Source: Zasmidium citrigriseum (taxonomy: Eukaryota; Ascomycota; Dothideomycetes; Mycosphaerellales; Mycosphaerellaceae). From it: DNA of 64,000 bases. This document shows positions 45,042 to 53,910 of the stretch, piece by piece. The notes below the pieces were generated by a model, which saw only the letters and a list, made by a program, of their open reading frames with translations, had not been told where the DNA came from and made no database searches. The stretch lies in contig NHNW01000054.1 in the NCBI GenBank assembly GCA_002786025.1, positions 1-64,000 on the forward strand. Reading direction: 5' to 3'. The first letter of the stretch is position 1. Every line of letters begins with the position of its first letter. Both the position numbers and the translations under genes were made by a program.

Positions 45042-46596
45042 TCAGAGCCATGCTGGATCTAGATATCCTTCTCTCTCAGCAAAGCCCTTCTTCTCCAGAT
45101 CCTCAGCATCAACATCACCACTCGGCGGCGTCGCCTCCGCAAGCTTCTCCTCCACATCGTTCATGGCATGCTTGAAGGCCACAGCATTCTTCTTCGGCTC
45201 ACCAGGACCTTCAGCCTTGAACTGGTAGCCACGCACTCTAAGACACGCCATTAGCTTGAGTACGCCTCCATGATTCTTGCAGAAACGCACCTAGGCCCTT
45301 GACCTGTCTTCTCAGGGAGCTCACTCTCGTAGACCTTGCTGAAAGTCTTGATGTCTTCGTTGAAAGTGCCCTGGGCGATGCTGCTTCGGATGCCCGCGAA
45401 GAAGAGGTCCATGGTGTGGTGGTTGTGGATTTGGAGGAGTACCCAGCCGAGCATTTCTTTCGCTGCCAGGAGATGTTGAAGGTAGGCTCGGTGATGATTG
45501 GTGCAGGCGTAGCACTGGCAGCCTTTGCTGAGGGGAGAGACATCAACAGCGTGTGTCGATGACCACATGTCGACGCCCAACGGTCTCGGTTCTGAGTCAT
45601 TTTGGCCCAATTCTGCAGAGGCTGGGAAGACAAAATCCAGGGCAATTCCGGCGTCCGTCGCCGCACCGATGAAAGGCACGGTCAAAATATCCAGACCGAG
45701 TGACACTTGCTGCAAGATCTCATGCGGCGTTCTCGGCTCCGTAAAGGCCAGACGAGGAAGATGTGCCAGAGATTCCGGTAGATCCTCCAGCGAAGACAAG
45801 CTAAAGAATGCCAGCCCAGAGACGTCTTTGGCCAACTCCTCAGCCAGACAGTCAACATAGAACTGCTGCTTCCTGCACTCAACAGGAATCAACGACGCAA
45901 ACAACTTCGCCTGATGCCCATCTTTCCGCTCCTGCCTCATCGCAACATGATCCTGCATCCACTGGATCATACGATCCGTGGCCTTCTCCACCCTCTTATT
46001 CCCCAACGTCCGTCCATACGGCACATCCCCCAACCCCACCAAAATATCCGGCTTCAGCTCTTCCGCCTCCTCGACGTAATCCTCAGCCTTAATCTGTCGA
46101 AATCCCACGGCCGTACATATCGAAACCGTAGTATCGGTGTTTGGATTCGCAGCAGGCGCAGCAACAGGCGGTGTTCTCCTTGCTCCAAGCACCATCAAAG
46201 CATCCTCAGGCAACGCCACAAACTTCCTCAACGGCGACGCTCCATCTGGTGGTTTGAACTGATATATGGGCGGGACCTTCCGCGGGGCTCGCTCAATGAC
46301 TGTGGATATCCTGTGAGTGATCAGCTGGGCGGAGGATATTGTCGAGTTTTGGACGTACAGTCTTCGAGGGCGATGTAGACGCCGTTGATCGACGTATCGC
46401 GGCGGAAGGTGTCCTGGGTGATGTGAGGCACGACGCCGCGCGACGTGTTGGCCAGGTAGTGAGGCGTGTCGATTACTCGTCTGCCGGGGAGAGCGAGGCG
46501 GCCCAGGCGGGGCGCGAGGGCGTCGGCGGTGGAGGCGATGATGCTGAACATTTCCGCGGGCAGCTGCTCGACCTTGCCGTTGGCGTGCCCGTCCAT
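45042..46596 (-). CDS. Queuine tRNA-ribosyltransferase accessory subunit 2 (QTRT2-like)
   Basis: Three exons, 46596-46359, 46299-45291 and 45237-45042, giving 480 residues. The N-terminus MDGHANGKVEQLPAEMF leads to LGRLALPGRRVIDTPHYLAN, and the spliced junction reads VYIALEDFIERAPRKVPPIY. The TGT barrel continues with LKPDILVGLGDVPYG, and the zinc site is near SKGCQCYACTNHHRAYLQHL, with the later His in LLQIHNHHTMDLF. This subunit pairs with the catalytic QTRT1 to put queuine into tRNA position 34, in fungi often at the mitochondrial surface. The catalytic Asp pattern of QTRT1 was not found, supporting the accessory assignment. The C-terminal exon is charged and variable. Confidence 0.88.
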
Positions 46597-46932
46597 TATT
46601 GTCGTTGGCAATATTGTTGCATTGGGAGTTGGTCGTCGAAGTTTCGCTCAATGCTGGAGGATCTTCTAGATCGCGTGGGTTTACGCGATAACCATTGATA
46701 TCGAAACGGGACTAGCCGCCATCGCGTTGGACCTCACTTCGTCCGCCTCCGCTTTCACGCTTCTTCCCTTTGTTCGATATCCCATTGACAGTCCCACTAT
46801 CAAAGGCGTACCATAGCTAATGGATGACTCTTCTTTCTCTTCGAAATCTCACATCTTCTAGGAGGCCTGGCTGTCGACATTGCCCAAGACGTATCATCTT
46901 CTCCAGCTCCTCGCAAGTAAACGGCGAAAGGA

Positions 46933-46991
46933 CTGATGAAAAAAGAAATTGAGCCATGTCCGCCCACCATGACTCGGCACCACCCACTGGT
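46933..46991. repeat. Shared box, copy 1
   Basis: Runs from CTGATGAAAAAAGAA through GTCCGCCCACCATGACTCG to CACTGGT. It matches 52841-52900 at all but about two positions over 60 bp, about 5.9 kb apart, in the same orientation and at a similar distance before the next gene. Confidence 0.9.
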
Positions 46992-47069
46992 TGCTAACTA
47001 CTGGCCCTAAATTATGCTTGTCACTGGTATTCGCCACAAGAAGGGATGTGATGGGAAGGACTTACTGAC

Positions 47070-47107
47070 GGCCCTGCTCAGCCATTGCATGGTCTGAAGG
47101 CAGGGCC
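47070..47107. repeat. GGCCCTGC hairpin, copy 1
   Basis: GGCCCTGC and GCAGGGCC are perfect arms; inside them TCAG/CTGA and CCAT/ATGG also pair. A T-run follows the 3' arm. A homologous hairpin with a changed but still paired stem lies at 52975-53014. Confidence 0.75.
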
Positions 47108-47164
47108 TTTTTCTCTCGACATCGCTGTTCGCGTGTTAGAGGGTTCATAGTCGATACGTACCTT

Positions 47165-47740
47165 TCTGAATACCTGCATGTTTTGGAACCATCAAGACAT
47201 GCATCTCGCCCTGCCTATCGCACAGGAACCACCAACATAGGGTAGGAAGAGAGGGCCTCGGGGTGCAATAGCCGAAGCGTGAACATCCCCTTCAACATCA
47301 ACTGAGGGCAATGGTTTGCCGTTCCAGCGATGCACTGAACCATCTAGCGCCAGCGCTGTCTCGACTCATTGCTGAGCCGCGATGGCATAACGATCCTGTG
47401 CGACCTCGCCTGACCCGTACTCGGCCAACTTCTAAAGAACAAGTCAGCGCTGCCCTGGTGAGAACACACATACCTGTCGCCCTGCATGCCTCGGAACCAT
47501 CGAGGGCACGCATCTCCAACTTTCCTGCCGCTCGGTGGATTCCCTGTTACGGTATCCAGTGGCCTCGGGGTGCAATGGACGAACCTAGGGCAGCCCCTTC
47601 AGCGCCTCGACGGCAGGCAATGGTCTACTGATGCCGTCAAGACTGCTCTGAACCACCGGCGCCGGCACTTCCGGGTCAACCTGTGAGCCTCGGTGGCCAT
47701 GGCGCCCACCTCGCGACCTCGCTTGATCAGTATTGGGTCA
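47165..47740. repeat. Tandem pair of ~310-bp structured units (locus 1)
   Basis: The stretch from about 47165 recurs from about 47470 at lower identity: TACCT...CTGCATG, the loop GGAACCATC, GCCTCGGGGTGCAAT, CCCCTTCA, GGCAATGGT, TGAACCA, GCGACCTCGC and GGTCA/AGTCA occur in the same order in both. Hairpin arms at 47176-47202 versus 47484-47511, and at 47340-47385 versus 47653-47696, differ in a compensatory way. Confidence 0.75.
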
Positions 47741-47983
47741 GTTTGTTGGAAATGAATGAGCGGAGAGGAAGAGAACAGCGGAGGGCAGAAAGCGGGCTTT
47801 TTGAACCACGCTAGCATCTACGCTAGCGGCTAAATCACGTGCCCCACCATGACTGCTGCAATTTGATTGGCTTGCGGCTGTGTGTCTTGCCTTCAGGATG
47901 ACTTCTTGCTGCTCTTAAATTCTGCGACCTGCACCCGTCGCTTGTCCACACATTCGCAACTCGGTATCCCCAAAACATCCAAG

Positions 47984-50900
47984 ATGCCTCCCAAGCCGGA
48001 ACCAGAGCCAGCCCGCAAGCTTAGGCGAGCCAAGAAGAGCATTCGCGATACGAAGGAGGCCGACCTCGAGGTCAGCGGCCTCGATATAGCGAATGTCCGT
48101 CCCGAATCGAAGCCGGTGTCTCCATCTTCCTACATTCAAGAGCCGACAAGCAGCTATCTCCACGACTCGAGCTCAGTCCAAGCTACTGAGAGCAGTGGCG
48201 GCCCCTTCAAGACCGATGACAATGACGGGGACTCGACGATCGGGGTTGAGAAGGAAGACGCTCCCAGCCCTTCTACTGGCCGAGGCACACATCACGCCAC
48301 CGTGGAGCACACAAGCACCGGCGACAACCGCAACGAGCAAGAGATCGGAATCACCGCCGAGTCTGCTGGCGAAGAGAGCCTCGAGCAGGACGATGGTCCC
48401 ATCGACGCTCCTGAGGATAATACTGCTCTTCCAGGCGGCGGTGATGTGCGCGAGGGCGGAGATGCCACCCCTGATCTGTCTCTCAGCGCTCCGAAAGACT
48501 CGATGGAGTGTGCGAAGGCCTTCGTTCAAGAGAGCATCAACGACGCCGTGCGACATAAGCAACCATGTCCCACTCGCTTCACAGCGGTCCGCCTGGCTCA
48601 GCAGCATGCTGGCAAGTGGTTCACCCAGGAAGAGAGGAGCGAGGTGGGTGCTTTCTACTATGAATGCATGAAGGCGGCTGGTGTGGAAATCCCGCAAATT
48701 CCCGCGAAAGGTAAGGCGAAACCCAAATTGTCCTCTGTGTCCCTCTTATTAGATTCATGAAAAGCTAACGTGCTTGTAGCCAACCAATCTCAGCTCCAGC
48801 CAAACACATCCCTCCCGCAAGGCCTTCCTACCTTTGCCGCACGTCTAAACGCACTTCGGAGTTCTGCTGCAAATGCCGCTCCGGCGAATGCACTCCCGAA
48901 CGCAGCTGCTCAACAAGTCGTCCAACAAGCCGTCCAGCAAGCGCATGCAGCACACCCAACCGTCTTCCAGCAGATCCTCCTCGCGCTTGCTCAGCTGAAT
49001 GTCTTGGGTGACATTCAGAACATTGTACAAGGTGGAGTGGACAACTTCCTCCTGGTACCCATCGACAACGCCATTGAATGGGTGGAGAATTTCGGGCATG
49101 GCATTCGTATGAGAGTGCAGAACTTCATCGTGGACATCTCCAACCAGGCTCTGGAATACCTGCAAGGAATCAACTGGGGTCAGCTCGCATGGAATGCGGC
49201 AGCCTTCACTTTCAATGGTGGAGTGAAGATTGTGTTTGGTGCAGCCGGCATTGCCGTGACCGTCGCAGTGGGTGGCTACAACCTCCTCCGCGCTGCAGGC
49301 CCTCTGGCATGGACCGGTGTGTGTGCTGGAGGTCGAGCGATCGGCGCCGCCGCCGGTAGGGTGGCATCACTCTGTGGCAGAAAGAGAAAGCTCGACGAGG
49401 TCGATGACGAGGAGAAGCAGCTTGCCCTCACTCACGACCAAGGTGAACATATCCAAATGCGGTTCACGAACAATTTCGGCATCTACAGTACCCCACACAA
49501 CTTGGGCTTGGACGAGAACGACTTCAACAAGAATCCACCCCGAGTTGAGTCGTCCCGCACTACATATTACCGCAACAACTCCGGCAAGACAGTCACAGGA
49601 TGGGATGTTCACCAAGATGGCCATATCACCTCGTATGTGGTCGTACGCTGCCCGAGCAACACCACAGCCAAGCGAGCGTTTTCCGCTGAATGCGTTTCCA
49701 ACCTACAGGAGCTTGGTAATGTCACTGTCGACTCTGAGCGGATTACTGGCGGTATCTCATTCGCTGTTGACCCTGCCGGCCCGGGTAATACGATCACCAG
49801 CAACGGCAAGTGGGAGCTTCGTGGCATGTGGGTTCTTGATGTGCCTGATCACGTCGCGGAGGGTCAGCCTGGTCTTACAGGTGAGGCTGCCGTCCCTGTC
49901 GGCGAGGATATGCAAGGTGTCGAGAAGACTGGTAGGCCGAAGCGAGTGAAGCATCCACGCTCCGGTCTTCAGGCTCAAGCCCAGCGGCTCACGTACTCCA
50001 CCTCAACTGCGCTCCGTACACAGTCCAATTCGACATCGAGGACTCAAGCACTGTTCACTTCTGGCGCATCGAGGTCGTCTGCATTCTCCGGCTTCCAACC
50101 CACAACTTCGCTCCCGACCGGGTCCAGCGCAGCGGCCACGGCTCAAGTCCAGCCTCAACCGAGCACCAGCGACTTCTTCGGTGCCGCAATGTCAGCTTCG
50201 CAATCAGCGACCGCACCGTCGTGGTCGTTCGGTCGACCATCTGGTACTCCAACTCCTGGCTCTTCTCTTTCTGGATTCAACTTCCCGTCCACTTCCAACG
50301 CTGGTCGCGGTCAAGCCTCTACTGCTCCCAGTGACGAGAATCGCAAGAAGATGTCGATTGCGAACGCACTAAATCCAGACACGCAGACGCAACAGGACAG
50401 TCAATCGCAGCCAGCCTCTTCTCGGGCACCTGCCAACATGTCTGCCGGTTCGACCGCCTGGAACACGCTCAATGCAGCCCGGGAAGCAGCCACAACCGCT
50501 CAGACGCAATCCAGATGGCAGCCTGGCCTTCGATACGTGCCCAGTGGCCACGGTCCCCCAACTCCGAACGCGCAGAGATCCGCAGCCTATCTCAATGCCC
50601 AAGCAACCTCCGCCACTGCTCCATCCTCGGCGAACACTCCATCGGCTTCTACCAACTTGGCTTCTGCCCCCTTCACGGCTCCATCTTCTGCAAACACTTC
50701 TTCGGCTCCCGCCACCCAGGCTCCTTTCGACTTCTCGGCTCCACCTACTATGACTCCTTCTGGATCCTCCTCGTTGATCCCGCCCCCGACCACGCAAGCA
50801 GCTTCTCAACCCTTCCAATTCAAGGCCAACTTTGCGCCTGGCCTGGGCGCTGGCTCCGTGCCCCCGAAGAGTGATTCTTACGCAGGTCGTGGCAGAGACA

Positions 50901-51088
50901 ATGGCGCGTTTACTCCCTCGGGCTTCCACGACTATTCTTCTTCTTCTGCTCCCAGTGCTATGGGCATCTTGGCCGAAATGGCCAATCAGCACAGCACTGC
51001 TGCCGCGCAAGGCTCTTCGGCTACCAACTCGAGCGATGCACAGGACCAGGACGACGGTCCGCGCAACAAGAAGCGGAGGCATGATTGA
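47984..51088 (+). CDS. Large unrecognised protein: hydrophobic segment, NLS and FG/FxF-containing tail
   Basis: Two exons, 47984-48710 and 48780-51088 (69-nt intron, GCTAAC branch), giving 1011 residues. Residues 1-~190 are acidic and disordered after a basic start (ARKLRRAKKS). About 195-240 look folded (FTAVRLAQQHAGKWFTQEER). After an Ala/Gln-rich linker come helices (FQQILLALAQLNVLG, PIDNAIEWVENFGHGI) and a strongly hydrophobic Gly/Ala segment (about 389-440), ended by the basic RKRKLDEVDDEE. The next domain (YYRNNSGKTVTGWDVHQDGH) may be beta-rich. The last 350 residues are Ser/Thr/Pro/Gln-rich with FG or FxF spots (SFGRPSG, GFNFPS, FDFSAPP, FQFKANF) and end in KKRRHD. This order, membrane stretch then NLS then FG-like tail, recalls pore-membrane nucleoporins; that is a hypothesis only. 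Confidence 0.75.
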
Positions 51089-51372
51089 TTGCGTTCTCGC
51101 TTGGCCCTGGATCCTTTTGTTGATGTACTACCCACGGCGTTCTTTTCTCCTGGATTTCTCTGAGATACCCTGTTGTTCAGCGAATGGCTTCTTTCATTGA
51201 TGATTGTTGTTGATGATCGAGAAGGCTCTTGGAGGAGATTGATGGATGAATGGCGTTTCGTTTGAATTGAAGGCGTTGAAGGAACGAAGAGAGGTCTTTC
51301 GGAACCTTTCTGGTAGTAATTCTATGCCTACCTGCATAGCTTGTTGTTGAGATATAGATAGATTCCCCTGTG

Positions 51373-52214
51373 CTAGTAATTGGAAAGCTTGAAAATCACT
51401 GTCTTCCGCCTTCTCATCTTTCCTGATGCAAGCTTCATGAATCCCCAGCACTTGTACACTGCTTTAGATATCTCAACAGCTTTCAACGCCCTGTTCAAGC
51501 GTAGGCAGACGGAAACGGCGAAGAATGTCTGAGTACATCTGCCGGGTTCCAAATCACTGACAACCATTGTTTGCTTCATTGCGGGTCGTTTGAGCATGAA
51601 CAAATCCAGCATACCCAAAGCATTCGCAGCTTCTGAGGTCCAGTCCATTCCTGAAACAGGAGCTGGTCTGTTAGAGTAGGGAATTGTCGTGGTCTGCGAT
51701 GACAAGAGTGGGAAGACCGAGAATGATGGCGGAACCGTGAATACTGAAAGTGTGGCCGTCCACTATCGCTCGTTGCTAGTGCACCTATTTGGAGAGCTGT
51801 GTATGTCGTTCCATATACAATGGATGTGGCAGTACCTGCGGCAGCAGACTCGAGACCTGCCCAGGTGCTGCTGAGGCATGTCCAAAGCATGGAATGCATG
51901 TTGAGAGCAAGGTAATACCAGTGCAGTGTAGGACGATGATCCAATGGAGACATGTACTTACCGTTCAGCACTCGCGGAAGCTGCACCAGCCTTGAAAATG
52001 GCAATAGGATAGCCATAGAGCCTGGCCTTACCGTTTCGCCCTTGTCTGACACAGCAGAAGTTCTTCTTGGAATCGTATTAGTATCGCCGCGGATAGCTGT
52101 CCGGTCTACGAAGTAGCATGAGTCTCGCTGCGAGATACAAGCACCGGCGGGCAGACATGCCTGATATAAAGAAAGTGTTACCAAGAGCGAATATTTGGAG
52201 GTAGTTGTTCAACA
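51373..52214 (-). CDS. Possible multi-exon gene, unrecognised
   Basis: Minus-strand frames show good splice donors (GTAAGG near 52029 and GTAAGT near 51962). One frame reads SLLVTLSLYQACLPAGACIS and continues FVDRTAIRGDTNTIPRRTSA, GAASASAER, with small exons after that. The last frame, from about 51650, runs DWTSEAANALGMLDLFMLK to KLSNY at 51373. No start codon was placed and no family is recognised, so exon structure is a guess. It may be a non-coding or decayed transcript. Confidence 0.25.
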
Positions 52215-52840
52215 TAATTTCTTGTTGACTTGCTCTTCATGAAGCCCTTGGCAGTGACAATACGCGAAGCGTGACGTTGGCATCTCTCCTCGGTCTGTAT
52301 CTTCGAGCCGGCTTCATGATGCGGGAGGTCTGAAAGTTGTTATTGTTGTCGTGGTCATAGCTCGATGTCTGTTGTTGCTGCGGTTGAAGTTGAGTCCCCA
52401 CTTTTCCATCCCAAAGCGACTGGCGCGTGGGGCGGACGCTTAACTTCACCTCCTCACGCGTCGTCTTTCACCCTCTTTGTGTCAACATTCCTTTAACCCG
52501 CTCTTTCAAGTTGATACATCGCCATCTCACTATCACACTGCCGCCGCGCTTCTCTCGCTCGGGGAGATTTCAGTGTCGTATTGCCAGTCCGAAGAAGACC
52601 AGAAGAGTAGGATGCGGCAAAACGAGGGTCGAGTCCAGCTACTTGCGTGCGCGTAGGCTGGCGACAATAGCCTGTGGATGACCAGATATTGTATCGCGAG
52701 CAGACACCTTGCGGCAAGAGGGCTGTGAGTACCTTTCTGTGGGCTGAGTCGAGGATACCACGCCCCAAAGGCACAAGTAGGTCGGAAGGCATACCATCTC
52801 TTCCCTTTCTTCTCCAGACTCCAGCGTGGACGCCGCAGTG

Positions 52841-52900
52841 CTGATGAAAAAAGAACATTGAGCCATGTCCGCCCACCATGACTCGACACCACCCACTGGT
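52841..52900. repeat. Shared box, copy 2
   Basis: 60 bp almost identical to 46933-46991, differing by one inserted base (ACATT for AATT) and one G/A change. Confidence 0.9.
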
Positions 52901-52974
52901 GATACCATCCTGGAATGATTGCTTGTTACCGTTCTTCTTCAAGGCCAATGAATGTTGCAGAGTACTTACCCAGT

Positions 52975-53014
52975 GGCCCTGTCCTGGGCTCGCAAACCAG
53001 CCGTGGACAGGGCC
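52975..53014. repeat. GGCCCTGTCC hairpin, copy 2
   Basis: Perfect 10-bp arms GGCCCTGTCC and GGACAGGGCC around a 20-nt loop. Compared with copy 1, the eighth pair is T-A instead of C-G, so pairing is kept while sequence changes. Both copies follow an ACTTAC sequence. Confidence 0.8.
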
Positions 53015-53060
53015 GTGTTCTTCTAGCTGCTGACTGGATTAGGTCTCACTCGTTTGATAT

Positions 53061-53695
53061 ACATACCGGTGTATGCCCTGCACTGTCGGAGCTGTCGAGC
53101 AGTGCATTCCCTCTGGTCCTCGGCCCTTGGATATGGATAGTTCAGGTAAAGACCCTTGCTACTTGGTCGGAGGCTCACACTGCTATGCAGACAATGGCTG
53201 CAACAGATGCTTCATGGCTGTTATCGCCCGCGACAGCCCGCGGGCGTAGCCAACTGACACTCCTTCCAAACCCGTTCCGTTTCGCACGACTTGGTTGGTA
53301 GCCAGTGCTTCATATCCACCAGCCCATGTTTTCACCAAGGACCGCTCTCCTGGCCCGTAACCGGCCAACAACTAAAAATCTGGTCAGCGGTGTTCTGAAG
53401 TAAGCAACTTACTAGCTATCCTGCGCTTCGGACTGTCGAGCGGCGCATTCCCTGGCTTCCTCGGCCCTTGGATATGGATGAGTCAAGTTAAGACCCTTCC
53501 CACTTGGTTGGAGGCTCACACTGCTATGCAGACGTACTGCAACAGATGCTTCATGGCCGTGACCGACATGCGACAGTCCGCAGACGGGACCAACTGACTC
53601 TCCTTCCAACCCCGTGCCGTTTCACACTGCCTTGCGGTCAGTGCTTCATATCTACGGAGCCATGTTTTCACCAAGGGTCGCGCTCGTGACCATTA
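53061..53695. repeat. Tandem pair of ~340-bp structured units (locus 2)
   Basis: Shared runs include CGGCCCTTGGATATGGAT (about 53121 and 53462), GGAGGCTCACACTGCTATGC, CAACAGATGCTTCATGGC, AACTGAC, CTCCTTCCAA and CATGTTTTCACCAAGG. Hairpin GCACTG...CAGTGC at 53080-53105 corresponds to TGCGC...GCGCA at 53422-53447; a second hairpin is at 53225-53246 and 53569-53582. The segment CGGCCAAC...GTCAGCG near the end of the first unit also occurs in locus 1 (near 47422-47450), which ties the two loci together. Confidence 0.8.
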
Positions 53696-53910
53696 GGTCA
53701 AACTTTTCTTGTCGGAGGGAAGAGAAGGGAGCAGGTCGAGGGCGGACAGCAGCTTTAAATACCCAGTGCGGAAAGCTGGCCCGTGCTTTGCACGTGGCCC
53801 CGCGCTAAAACTGCGACTCAGAAGCCCCTCGCGAATTTCTGCCACCACCACATTTCTCCGCCACCCTCCAACTGCATCAGACAACGGAATTGTGTCCATC
53901 ACGCTTCCTC

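Larger units (their letters stand above)
46597..47983. other. Long intergenic region with structured repeats (upstream of 47984 gene)
   Basis: Contains no supported gene. It holds a 59-bp box shared with 52841-52900, a GGCCCTGC hairpin, and two tandem units of about 310 bp with compensatory hairpins, each listed separately. Confidence 0.6.
52215..53910. other. Long intergenic region with structured repeats (upstream of 53911 gene)
   Basis: No supported gene. Holds the second copies of the shared box and GGCCCTG hairpin and a tandem pair of ~340-bp units, listed separately. Confidence 0.6.

Noticed and set aside
46933..47070. C/D-box snoRNA using TGATGA and CTGA near the shared box
   Set aside because: TGATGA is preceded by C rather than A or G, the CTGA lies about 130 nt away, and the second locus lacks CTGA at the corresponding place.
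51194..51451. Minus-strand open frame just after the 47984 gene
   Set aside because: No recognisable protein, no splice or start support; most likely the 3' UTR of the plus-strand gene.
52493..52948. 151-codon minus-strand frame over the shared box
   Set aside because: The homologous box at 46.9 kb does not preserve this frame, so the conservation is not at protein level.
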